Shown: positions 51,114 through 58,205 of the stretch, in pieces
Layout: the number at the start of each line of letters is the position of its first letter
Numbering within the stretch: the stretch's first letter is position 1
Assembly (NCBI RefSeq): GCF_019844075.1
Contig: NZ_CP081964.1
Coordinates: 3,286,001-3,350,000 of the forward strand
Length of the DNA stretch: 64,000 bases
Direction of reading: 5' to 3'
Source: Curtobacterium sp. TC1
Lineage (GTDB): Bacteria > Actinomycetota > Actinomycetes > Actinomycetales > Microbacteriaceae
The notes under the pieces: model-generated
Told to the model about the DNA's origin: nothing
Database searches by the model: none
Seen by the model: only the letters and a program-made list of their open reading frames with translations
Position numbers and translations under genes: made by a program

Positions 51114-52580
51114 GTGATCTCCGAGCACCCCGAACCCAGCGGCATCCTCCCCGAGGACCTCGACGCCACGCTCCGGGTGCTCGGGCAGATGACCGAGATC
51201 GACGAGACGCACCCCGACTTCGTACGGGTGCGTCAGGCCACGGCGAAGATGTTCAAGGCCGTGAAGCGAGCGCACCGGCTCGAGAAGCGCGCGGTCATCG
51301 CCGAGGCCGACCGCCTCGTGATCGCCGCCACCGCGACCGGAGCAGCCGACCGGATCGACGACGAGACCCGCGGCGTCCCGATCAGCACCTCGACGACGGC
51401 GTCCACCGCCGGCACCCTGCTGAAGTCACGCCCCTGCTACATGTGCAAGCAGCAGTACACCGTCGTCGACGCGTTCTACCACCAGCTGTGCCCCTCGTGC
51501 GCGGCGATGAGCCACGCGAAGCGCGATGCCCGGACCGACCTGACGGGCAAGCGGGCCCTGCTGACCGGTGGCCGCGCGAAGATCGGCATGTACATCGCGC
51601 TCCGCCTGCTGCGTGACGGCGCCCACACGACCATCACGACGCGGTTCCCCCGCGACGCCGTCCGTCGGTTCACGAGCCTGCCCGACTCGGCCGACTGGAT
51701 CTCGCGCCTCAAGGTCGTCGGCATCGACCTGCGCGACCCTGCCCAGGTCATCGGGCTCGCTGAGGACGTCGCCGCGGCCGGCCCCCTCGACATCCTGATC
51801 AACAACGCCACGCAGACGGTCCGCAGGTCGCCCGGGGCGTACCAGCCCCTCGTCGACGCCGAACTCGCGCCGCTGCCGGACGGCCCGCTGCCCGAGCTGG
51901 TGACCTTCGGGCACACGAACGACCAGCACCCGCAGGCGCTCGCCCGCTCAGTGACGGCGCACCCGATCCTCGCGGCCGCCGCAGCCCGGGCCGACGAACT
52001 CACCGAGCAGGCGATGGCTCCGGGATCGAGCTCGCTCGAGCGCCTGGCCATGGGCACCGCCATCGACGCCGGTGGCCTCGTGCCCGACCTGCACGACGTG
52101 AACTCGTGGACGCAAGCCGTCGACGAGGTCGACCCGCTCGAGATGCTCGAGGTCCAGTTGGCCAACACCACGGCGCCGTTCATCCTCATCTCAAAGCTCC
52201 GTCCCGCGATGGCCGCGAGCGAGGCGCACCGCACCTACGTGGTGAACGTCAGCGCGATGGAAGGTGTGTTCGGCCGCGCCTACAAGGGACCGGGGCACCC
52301 GCACACGAACATGGCGAAGGCCGCCGTCAACATGCTCACCCGCACGAGCGCGCAGGAGATGTTCGAGACCGATCAGATCCTGATGACGAGCGTCGACACC
52401 GGGTGGATCACTGACGAGCGGCCGCACCCCACGAAGGTCCGGCTGGCCGAAGAGGGCTTCCACGCGCCGCTCGACCTCGTCGACGGGGCGGCTCGCGTGT
52501 ACGACCCGATCGTTCGGGGCGAGGCGGGCGAGGACGTGTTCGGCGTGTTCCTGAAGGACTACAAGCCGAGTTCCTGGTGA
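51114..52580 (+). CDS. SDR-family oxidoreductase with N-terminal zinc ribbon
   Basis: 488 residues. A helical region (1-95) precedes a CxxC...CxxC ribbon (CYMCKQQYTVVDAFYHQLCPSC), then a large SDR domain: ALLTGGRAKIGMYIALRLL, GIDLRDPAQV, ILINNATQT, catalytic Ser in VNVSAMEG and Lys in HTNMAKAAVNMLT (the usual Tyr is replaced by His or shifted). The domain has a long insertion (about 245-330). The GTG is 5 nt after TAGAAT (51103-51108). Function unknown. Confidence 0.82.
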   Translation: MISEHPEPSGILPEDLDATLRVLGQMTEIDETHPDFVRVRQATAKMFKAVKRAHRLEKRAVIAEADRLVIAATATGAADRIDDETRGVPISTSTTASTAGTLLKSRPCYMCKQQYTVVDAFYHQLCPSCAAMSHAKRDARTDLTGKRALLTGGRAKIGMYIALRLLRDGAHTTITTRFPRDAVRRFTSLPDSADWISRLKVVGIDLRDPAQVIGLAEDVAAAGPLDILINNATQTVRRSPGAYQPLVDAELAPLPDGPLPELVTFGHTNDQHPQALARSVTAHPILAAAAARADELTEQAMAPGSSSLERLAMGTAIDAGGLVPDLHDVNSWTQAVDEVDPLEMLEVQLANTTAPFILISKLRPAMAASEAHRTYVVNVSAMEGVFGRAYKGPGHPHTNMAKAAVNMLTRTSAQEMFETDQILMTSVDTGWITDERPHPTKVRLAEEGFHAPLDLVDGAARVYDPIVRGEAGEDVFGVFLKDYKPSSW

Positions 52581-52725
52581 GCTCGGTGCTGCCGTGACAG
52601 TGCGTCGCCCGACCGGCCCGACGTTCGAGACCAGCCGGACGTGTGGCCGACCACCTCTGCCCCACACCATTGATGTTTCAAGCCGCTCGAGGCTCGTGTA
52701 GATTCCAGGACGAGCAGGGGGGCTC

Positions 52726-54687
52726 ATGGGGACCATCCACTACGACGATGAAGCAGCCGGTCGACTCTCACGAGCGGCGACGACGGCGGCGCAGCGGCTA
52801 CGCGGCCAGGCGGCTGCACGACGCGCGGCTGCGGAGTCAGCCCGGGAAGACTTCGAAGGCGTGTACGCCAAGCGGTTCGACGAGTCAGCGCAGATCGAGG
52901 CTGAAGATCGTCCGAGACTCGTCCATGTCCTCGACCAACTCAGCGACCAGGTCGAGCAGGCAACTGCAGCCGCCGAACAGGAAAGTCTGCGACAGGCTGA
53001 TCTTGCGGCCTGGCAGCATCGTCAGGCGGCACGTGACGAAGCCGCCGCATCATCACCTCTCGGCGTGTTCGGCGTCCCCGGCAGTCAGCAGCTCGACCTG
53101 AAGCCGTCCGAGCAACCGGTAGCGCGGCCCGAAGTCTCTGCCTCGTTCGCTCCGAGGGCCAGAACCCGCACCGGGACCGGAACCGGGGCCGGTCGGACCG
53201 CAGCCGACCCCGCGGCGCTCCGAGGATTCGCGTCGGACGCCCGCGGACTCGATCTCGCCGCGGGATCCGAGCGCACTGCACTCCGGAATGCTTGGACGAA
53301 CTTCACATCGACGTGCAGCTGGGTACGCGTCGGCAGCGCGTCATTCCTAAGCGGTTTTGATCACCTCCTTGACGAGAACGGGGAGGACGCCGCCTGGCTC
53401 GACCGCATCGCCGACGCTTTCGACCGCGCAGGAGGTCAGGGGACGCTGTCCAACGCAACCCTGGACATCTGCGCTGCGGCCGAGCTGCCCCACAGCATGG
53501 CGGCGCTGTTCGACCCAGATCTCACGGCCACCCAAGTCGCCGCCCTGTGGGCGAAGGTCGGCCTCGCACAGGCAGACCGACATGAGCTCGAGGCTCTTCC
53601 AGTTGCCGTGCTTCGCCAACTCGGCAACCTTGAAGGCGTGGCGTACTGGGCTCGCGACGCAGCGAACCGGGTGGTCCTCGACGAGTTGATCGACCAGGCG
53701 GAACAGCGCTTGAAAGACCTTGGTCACTCGGCAACCTACGACCCGGGCGGGTCGACCTTCGCGACCGAGTTCGAGAACCTGACCGCACTCGAGAAAATCC
53801 GAACTGCGAGCAACGACGCGACCAACGAGGGCGAGCGATTCCTGATCTCGCTCCACGATGACGTCGTTCCACCGTTGGCGGCGATCTCGATCGGTGATCT
53901 GGACACCGCGAAGAACGTCACCTGGGCCATTCCGGGAATGGCTACCGACACCACCGGCATGACCGGTTGGTCTGACGCGGCACAGAACCTCTACACCCAG
54001 CAGGGTCTCACCGGCCCCACCGAGCGCGCCGTCGTCTCCTGGATCGGCTACACCACGCCGCCCCAGCCGGTGATCCAAGGGCAACTGGACTTCGGAGTCC
54101 TCGGTTCGAAGTATGCGAAGGACGGCAGCGAGAAGCTGACTGCTGCCCTCCGGGGGTTGGACGCCGCGCGCCAGGACGGCTCCTTCTCGAACAACGTTGT
54201 CGCACATTCCTACGGCTCGACGACCGCCGCCTACGCGCTCACGAAGACCGGGGTGCACGTGGACACGTTCACGACGATCGGGTCCGCAGGCATCCCAGAC
54301 TCCGTCAAGAACGTCAACTCCCTGCACGCGGAGCACGTGTACGCGGGTCAGGCCCAGAACATCTGGGTCCTCGAACCCGGGCGCGGGGATCGCTGGGCGC
54401 AGACGGGAAGGCTGAGTCCGACGCACGGTCAGGATCCCACCGCTCCTGCGTTCGGTGCGACCGCGTTCGGCACCGACGGCGTTCCCGGAGACCGCGAGAA
54501 GCACTCCGTCGACGATCACAACGTTCTGACGGATGACCACCGCGGCTACCTCGACGCCGACACAGAATCGCTGTACAACATCGGGCAGGCCACAACGGGA
54601 CACCCTGAGGCGATGACGGAGCAGGAGCCCAAAGGAATGACGTGGTACGAGAAGACCGTGATCGATCAGATGCAGGGGCAACCGTGA
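52726..54687 (+). CDS. DUF1023 alpha/beta hydrolase with WXG-like N-terminus
   Basis: 653 residues. Residues 1-110 are helical and Ala-rich (YDDEAAGRLSRAATTAAQRL), resembling WXG100/LXG-type export domains; a Pro/Thr linker follows; the C-terminal part has the DUF1023 hydrolase: WIGYTTPPQ, nucleophile Ser in VVAHSYGSTTAAYAL, TIGSAGIP and a late His (SVDDHNVLTDDHRGY). Such proteins are candidates for type VII secretion, but no secretion genes are nearby. Promoter TTTCAA (52676-52681), 17-bp spacer, TAGATT (52699-52704). GC content looks lower than in flanking genes. Confidence 0.82.
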   Translation: MGTIHYDDEAAGRLSRAATTAAQRLRGQAAARRAAAESAREDFEGVYAKRFDESAQIEAEDRPRLVHVLDQLSDQVEQATAAAEQESLRQADLAAWQHRQAARDEAAASSPLGVFGVPGSQQLDLKPSEQPVARPEVSASFAPRARTRTGTGTGAGRTAADPAALRGFASDARGLDLAAGSERTALRNAWTNFTSTCSWVRVGSASFLSGFDHLLDENGEDAAWLDRIADAFDRAGGQGTLSNATLDICAAAELPHSMAALFDPDLTATQVAALWAKVGLAQADRHELEALPVAVLRQLGNLEGVAYWARDAANRVVLDELIDQAEQRLKDLGHSATYDPGGSTFATEFENLTALEKIRTASNDATNEGERFLISLHDDVVPPLAAISIGDLDTAKNVTWAIPGMATDTTGMTGWSDAAQNLYTQQGLTGPTERAVVSWIGYTTPPQPVIQGQLDFGVLGSKYAKDGSEKLTAALRGLDAARQDGSFSNNVVAHSYGSTTAAYALTKTGVHVDTFTTIGSAGIPDSVKNVNSLHAEHVYAGQAQNIWVLEPGRGDRWAQTGRLSPTHGQDPTAPAFGATAFGTDGVPGDREKHSVDDHNVLTDDHRGYLDADTESLYNIGQATTGHPEAMTEQEPKGMTWYEKTVIDQMQGQP

Positions 54688-55190
54688 CGACGAAGCGCTC
54701 CCCGCTCAACAGGTCGATCGCGACCGCGGTGGTCCTCGGATGTTCCGCCCTCTTCCTGTCCGGCTGCAGCAACGATCCAGGAGAACCCACCGTGCAACCG
54801 TCAGAAGCGAAGCAGTCCGTTGTCGACTTCGTGGAACAGTCCTCGTCAGCAGCCGGCGGGAGCTGGGAGCACCTGAGCGGTCCGGGCGTTCGGGAGTGCG
54901 AGCAGCCGAGTGGTGCGACGGGGACGACGTTCGTGTACGTCATGAAGCGAGCGGACACAACGGGCGCCGACGCGAAGACCGACGTCCAGTCGGTGAGCAA
55001 GCACTGGCAGGGCCTCGGCATCCAGGTCGAGGAGTACCAGAGCGGAGGCGCGAATCCAGTACCCGGCGTCCGCGGTCGAGGCGGTCCGGTGACCTCGGCG
55101 AGCTTCAACGCCTACCCCGGCAATTACCAGATCTCTGCTACCTCCGCATGCTCCGACGGTGTGCCCGACAAGCTACGGTCGGAAAACTGA
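54684..55190 (+). CDS. Lipoprotein coupled to the DUF1023 gene
   Basis: 168 residues: signal peptide with lipobox LFLSGC, then a small domain ending SATSACSDGVPDKL. The GTG overlaps the DUF1023 stop (GTGA), so the two are translated together. It may be a surface partner or an immunity protein for the hydrolase; that is inference. No family recognised. Confidence 0.78.
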   Translation: MTTKRSPLNRSIATAVVLGCSALFLSGCSNDPGEPTVQPSEAKQSVVDFVEQSSSAAGGSWEHLSGPGVRECEQPSGATGTTFVYVMKRADTTGADAKTDVQSVSKHWQGLGIQVEEYQSGGANPVPGVRGRGGPVTSASFNAYPGNYQISATSACSDGVPDKLRSEN

Positions 55191-55198
55191 TCGACGCC

Positions 55199-55680
55199 CG
55201 GAAGCCACTGCCCAGACGAAGGTGCGCCGGATCGGCACGAGTCGCAGCCGCCGGGAGGGTACCGACATCTCGGTCTTCGACGGGTTCCGCCAGGCGCTCG
55301 CCGCCAACCGTGCCGAGTTCTTCCAGGCCGTCGCCTCCGGTCCGTTCTACGGCTTCAACCGTGACGGCGTGACCCCGTCGGAGCCGGTCATCGCCAACTG
55401 GTGACGTCAGGGCATGACGGGCAGTGCCATCGCCCACTACGAGGGAATCAAGGCGTTCTCGGAGACGGACCAGACCGAGGACCTCCGCGCCATCACCGTG
55501 CCCGTCCTCGTCCTGCAGGGCGACGACGACCAGGTCGTGCCGTACCAGGACGCCGCGCTGAAGCAGGCCGAACTGCTCAGTGACTCGACGCTCAAGATCT
55601 ACGAGGGCCACCCGCACGGCATGCTGACGACCCACGCGGACGTGATCAACCCCGACATCCTCGCGTTCATCCGCGGCTGA
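55199..55680 (+). pseudogene. Haloperoxidase-type alpha/beta hydrolase, truncated and with an internal stop
   Basis: Codons from about 55255 read ISVFDGFRQALAANRAEFF and ASGPFYGFNRDG, as in the middle of non-heme chloroperoxidases. At 55402-55404 a TGA stands where the family has a second Trp (NW*RQGMTGSA), after which MTGSAIAHYEGIKAFSETDQ to PHGMLTTHADVINPDILAFIRG completes the C-terminus in the same frame. The N-terminal ~120 residues with the nucleophile are missing. A decayed gene; the downstream half could still be translated from the ATG at 55414 but would be inactive. Confidence 0.85.
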
Positions 55681-55710
55681 CGCCGCTGACGCTGCGTTCG
55701 CAGCGATCCT

Positions 55711-55766
55711 GACTGGAGGCCCGGTGCAGGTGGGTCGATCGACTCACCTGCAGCGGGCCTCCAGTC
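55711..55766. terminator. Hairpin, bidirectional terminator (family member 6)
   Basis: 26-base arms (55711-55736 and 55741-55766) around GATC with two mismatches; core GACTGGAGGCCCG, a variant of GACGGGAGGCCCG in which both arms changed together. Between the decayed hydrolase and the converging TetR gene. Confidence 0.85.
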
Positions 55767-55786
55767 CGTTGCCCACCGTGCGCCGG

Positions 55787-56416
55787 TCAGGTCCAGGGGC
55801 CGTCAGCGGTGCCGAGGTGCTCGTGCCCCAGGGGCGTGATCGGCACGACGCCCAGACTGGTGAGACCGACTTGCAGGAGCGCGGCGCGGGACGTCCCGAC
55901 GCGGCCGATCGCACCCATCCCCTCGATGACGGCGCAGAAGTAGGTACCGAGCGCCTCCGCGTCGGTGTCGGCCTCGATCTCGCCGGCCTCCTGCGCGTCG
56001 ACGATGCACGCGGTGTAGTCGGCACGGATGGCGTCGAAGGCCTCGGTGACGGTCGCCGCGACCTCCGGATCACGAGCGGAGAGCTCGACCGCCGCGCGGA
56101 GCAGCAGTGATGGTGGACCTTGGGCTTCACCATGCTCGACCGCCGAGGACACGAGCTGCGTCCGGATCCGGGCGATCGGGTGCTCGGCCCCCTGCAGGAC
56201 GGTCTTCACCGCGTCGACGGCCTCCGCGGTGTCGCTGAGGAAGGCCCGCATGAAGAGTTCCTTCTTGCCACCGAACGCGTTGTACAGGCTCTGACGCCCG
56301 AGTCCGGTCGCCTCGAGCAGGTCGTCGAGCGACGTCCCCTCGAACCCGCTCTCGGCGAAGGTGCGTCGGGCGCGTTCGATCACGTCGGCCTCGTCGAACT
56401 TGCGTGGTCGCGGCAT
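55787..56416 (-). CDS. TetR family repressor of the adjacent SDR
   Basis: 209 residues: helix-turn-helix (ADVIERARRTFAESGFEGTSLDDLLEATG, RQSLYNAFGGKKELFMRAFL) and a C-terminal TetR_C domain. The ATG at 56416 has AGGAG upstream. Divergent from an SDR across an 86-bp gap with symmetric promoter elements, the classical TetR/SDR pair. Confidence 0.9.
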   Translation of the reverse strand: MPRPRKFDEADVIERARRTFAESGFEGTSLDDLLEATGLGRQSLYNAFGGKKELFMRAFLSDTAEAVDAVKTVLQGAEHPIARIRTQLVSSAVEHGEAQGPPSLLLRAAVELSARDPEVAATVTEAFDAIRADYTACIVDAQEAGEIEADTDAEALGTYFCAVIEGMGAIGRVGTSRAALLQVGLTSLGVVPITPLGHEHLGTADGPWT

Positions 56417-56438
56417 CGGAACTCCTGCAGGTCGGTTG

Positions 56439-56486
56439 TTGACTGATCCGTCCATTATGACGTACCGTTCTGGATCATTCAGTCAA
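56439..56486. promoter_or_regulatory. Symmetric divergent promoter between tetR and the SDR
   Basis: TTGACTGA (56439-56446) and its complement TCAGTCAA (56479-56486) supply -35 boxes pointing in both directions. For the SDR, TTGACT is followed 18 bp later by TACCGT (56463-56468). The bases between, including ACGTACCGT, probably hold the TetR operator. Confidence 0.55.
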
Positions 56487-56502
56487 GAACAAGGAGGACA
56501 CC

Positions 56503-57249
56503 ATGACCGGTGCACTGCAGGGCAAGACCGCGCTCGTCTCGGGCGGCACGTCGGGGATCGGCCTCGCCGTCGTCCACCGCTTCGTCGACGAGGGAGCGCA
56601 CGTCTTCGTCACCGGACGACGCCAGGAAGCACTCGACACCATCCGCGAGGAACTGGGCGACGCCGTCACGCCGATCCGCGCGGACACCACTGATCCGGAC
56701 GACATCGCGACCGTCTTCCGCGCCGTCGCCGAACGGGGGTCGGGCATCGACGCCGTGCACGTCAACGCCGGGATCGGCGAGCTCAAGCCCCTCGCCGACG
56801 TCACCGCGGAGGACTTCGAGGCGACCTTCGGTACGAACGTCCGCGGCACCACCCTCACCGTGCAGGGCGCACTGCCGTTCCTGCGCGAAGGATCCGCGAT
56901 CGTCGTCACCGGGTCGACGGCAGCCTCCGGCACGGAACCGTCGTTCGGGCTGTACGGCGCGTCGAAGGCCGCGATCGCGACCCTGACCCGCACCTGGGTC
57001 GCGGAGCTCGCACCGCGACGCATCCGGATCAACACGGTCGTCCCCGGGCCCACCGAGACGCCCGGGCTGAAGGGTCTCGCTCCGGACAACGGCGACGCGC
57101 TGTTGGAACAGATGGCCGACGGGATGCCCCTCGGTCGACTCCTGCGTCCGGAGGAGGTCGCCGCCGCAGTCCTCTTCCTCGTGTCCGACCAGAGCTCCGG
57201 CATGACCGGAAGCGAACTCCTGGTCGACGGTGGCAGCACCATCGCCTGA
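56503..57249 (+). CDS. Classical short-chain dehydrogenase/reductase
   Basis: 248 residues: ALVSGGTSGIGLAV cofactor site, HVNAGIG, catalytic Ser in VVTGSTAASG, YGASK, and the C-terminal GSELLVDGGSTI. The arginine in TGRR favours NADP(H). AAGGAGG lies before the ATG. Probably induced by an aldehyde or ketone through the divergent TetR protein. Confidence 0.93.
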   Translation: MTGALQGKTALVSGGTSGIGLAVVHRFVDEGAHVFVTGRRQEALDTIREELGDAVTPIRADTTDPDDIATVFRAVAERGSGIDAVHVNAGIGELKPLADVTAEDFEATFGTNVRGTTLTVQGALPFLREGSAIVVTGSTAASGTEPSFGLYGASKAAIATLTRTWVAELAPRRIRINTVVPGPTETPGLKGLAPDNGDALLEQMADGMPLGRLLRPEEVAAAVLFLVSDQSSGMTGSELLVDGGSTIA

Positions 57250-57261
57250 ACCGGGCCACAC

Positions 57262-57309
57262 GGCGGACGGGAGGCGCGGTGCCAGCTGACACCGCGCCTC
57301 CCGTCCGCC
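57262..57309. terminator. 48-bp palindrome, terminator (family member 7)
   Basis: 24-base arms meeting at CAGCTG (57283-57288) with one mismatch; core GGACGGGAGGCGCGG. It ends the SDR gene; the next gene (hsp20) runs in the same direction, so here it acts between tandem genes. Confidence 0.85.
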
Positions 57310-57441
57310 CCGCCAAGCGAAGTCCAAGCCGCTTTCCAGACCCTTTTGAGGATCTCGCCTCAGCCCGGATCTACGATGATCTCGTCTCCGGTGAACAGCC
57401 GGATCGACGACAACTCGACACCAGGAAGGGGACTCTTCAAG

Positions 57442-57870
57442 ATGGCTGTGACGTTTGATCCTTTCTCCGAGATGGACCGCCTGGCGGGCGCCCTCCTCGG
57501 CTCGCGACAGGGACCGAAGCCGATGCCGGTCGACCTGCACCGCGACGGGGACCGCTACGTGCTGAACGCCGACCTGCCCGGCATCGACCCGGGTTCCGTC
57601 GACATCGACGTGGACGGGCAGCTGCTCACCATCCGGGCCGAGCGCTCCGCTGCCCAGTCCGTCGGCTCGTGGATCATCCAAGAGCGCCCGCACGGGTCGT
57701 ACCTGCGCCAGTTCAGTCTCGGCGAGGGCATCGACTCGGCGAACATCTCCGCCCACTACGACAACGGCGTGCTCTCCCTCGTGATCCCGGTCAGCGAGCG
57801 CGCGAAGCCGCGCAAGATCGAGGTCGTGAGCGGCACCCCCGCCGGCCAGCAGACCGCGATCGCGAGCTGA
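57442..57870 (+). CDS. Hsp20/alpha-crystallin small heat-shock protein
   Basis: 142 residues: N-terminal MAVTFDPFSEMDRLAGALL, alpha-crystallin domain (PVDLHRDGDRYVLNADLPGIDPGSVDI, LTIRAER) with the A-x-x-x-n-GVL motif as AHYDNGVLSLVIP, and a short tail ending KIEVVSG. ATP-independent holdase. A -10 TACGAT lies at 57371-57376. A TGAGG-N6-CCTCA repeat (around 57346-57361) upstream resembles HspR sites only weakly. Confidence 0.93.
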   Translation: MAVTFDPFSEMDRLAGALLGSRQGPKPMPVDLHRDGDRYVLNADLPGIDPGSVDIDVDGQLLTIRAERSAAQSVGSWIIQERPHGSYLRQFSLGEGIDSANISAHYDNGVLSLVIPVSERAKPRKIEVVSGTPAGQQTAIAS

Positions 57871-57884
57871 ACCCGGAGGCGGCG

Positions 57885-58145
57885 ATGCAGCTGGTCGAGG
57901 AACTCGTCTTCTCGGACACCGACGCCGACGCGCTGGTCCGCGAAGCCGAGACGATCGTGCACGACGCGTTCGTCCGCGTCCGGGTGGGCACCAGGGTCGA
58001 AGTCTCGACCGCGGTCGGGCCGCACCACGGTCGACCGGGAGGAGCCGGGAACATCGAGGCTGCCAGGCCGATGGCCGGGCGTGATCGGTCGTCGGTTACC
58101 CCGTGGGCCCGATCGCCTCCGATGCGGCCGAGTCGGACCCGCTGA
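57885..58145 (+). CDS. Hypothetical small protein downstream of hsp20
   Basis: 86 residues starting 14 bp after the hsp20 stop, with a GGAGG site 8 nt upstream. The first ~45 residues (MQLVEELVFSDTDADALVREAE...) look coding; the rest is Pro/Arg-rich and may be shadow sequence. No family recognised. Confidence 0.45.
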   Translation: MQLVEELVFSDTDADALVREAETIVHDAFVRVRVGTRVEVSTAVGPHHGRPGGAGNIEAARPMAGRDRSSVTPWARSPPMRPSRTR

Positions 58146-58156
58146 ACTGCAGGACG

Positions 58157-58188
58157 AGAGCCCCGCTGCCGATGGGCAGCGGGGCTCT
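58157..58188. terminator. Strong hairpin between converging genes
   Basis: Perfect 14-base arms AGAGCCCCGCTGCC (58157-58170) and complement (58175-58188), loop GATG. Unrelated in sequence to the GACGGGAGG family. Between hsp20 and the GH42 operon end. Confidence 0.85.
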
Positions 58189-58205
58189 CTGCACGCGTCA
58201 GGTGG

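Noticed and set aside
57346-57361. Possible HspR (HAIR) operator upstream of hsp20
   Set aside because: Only TGAGG-N6-CCTCA is seen, too far from CTTGAGT-N7-ACTCAAG to call.
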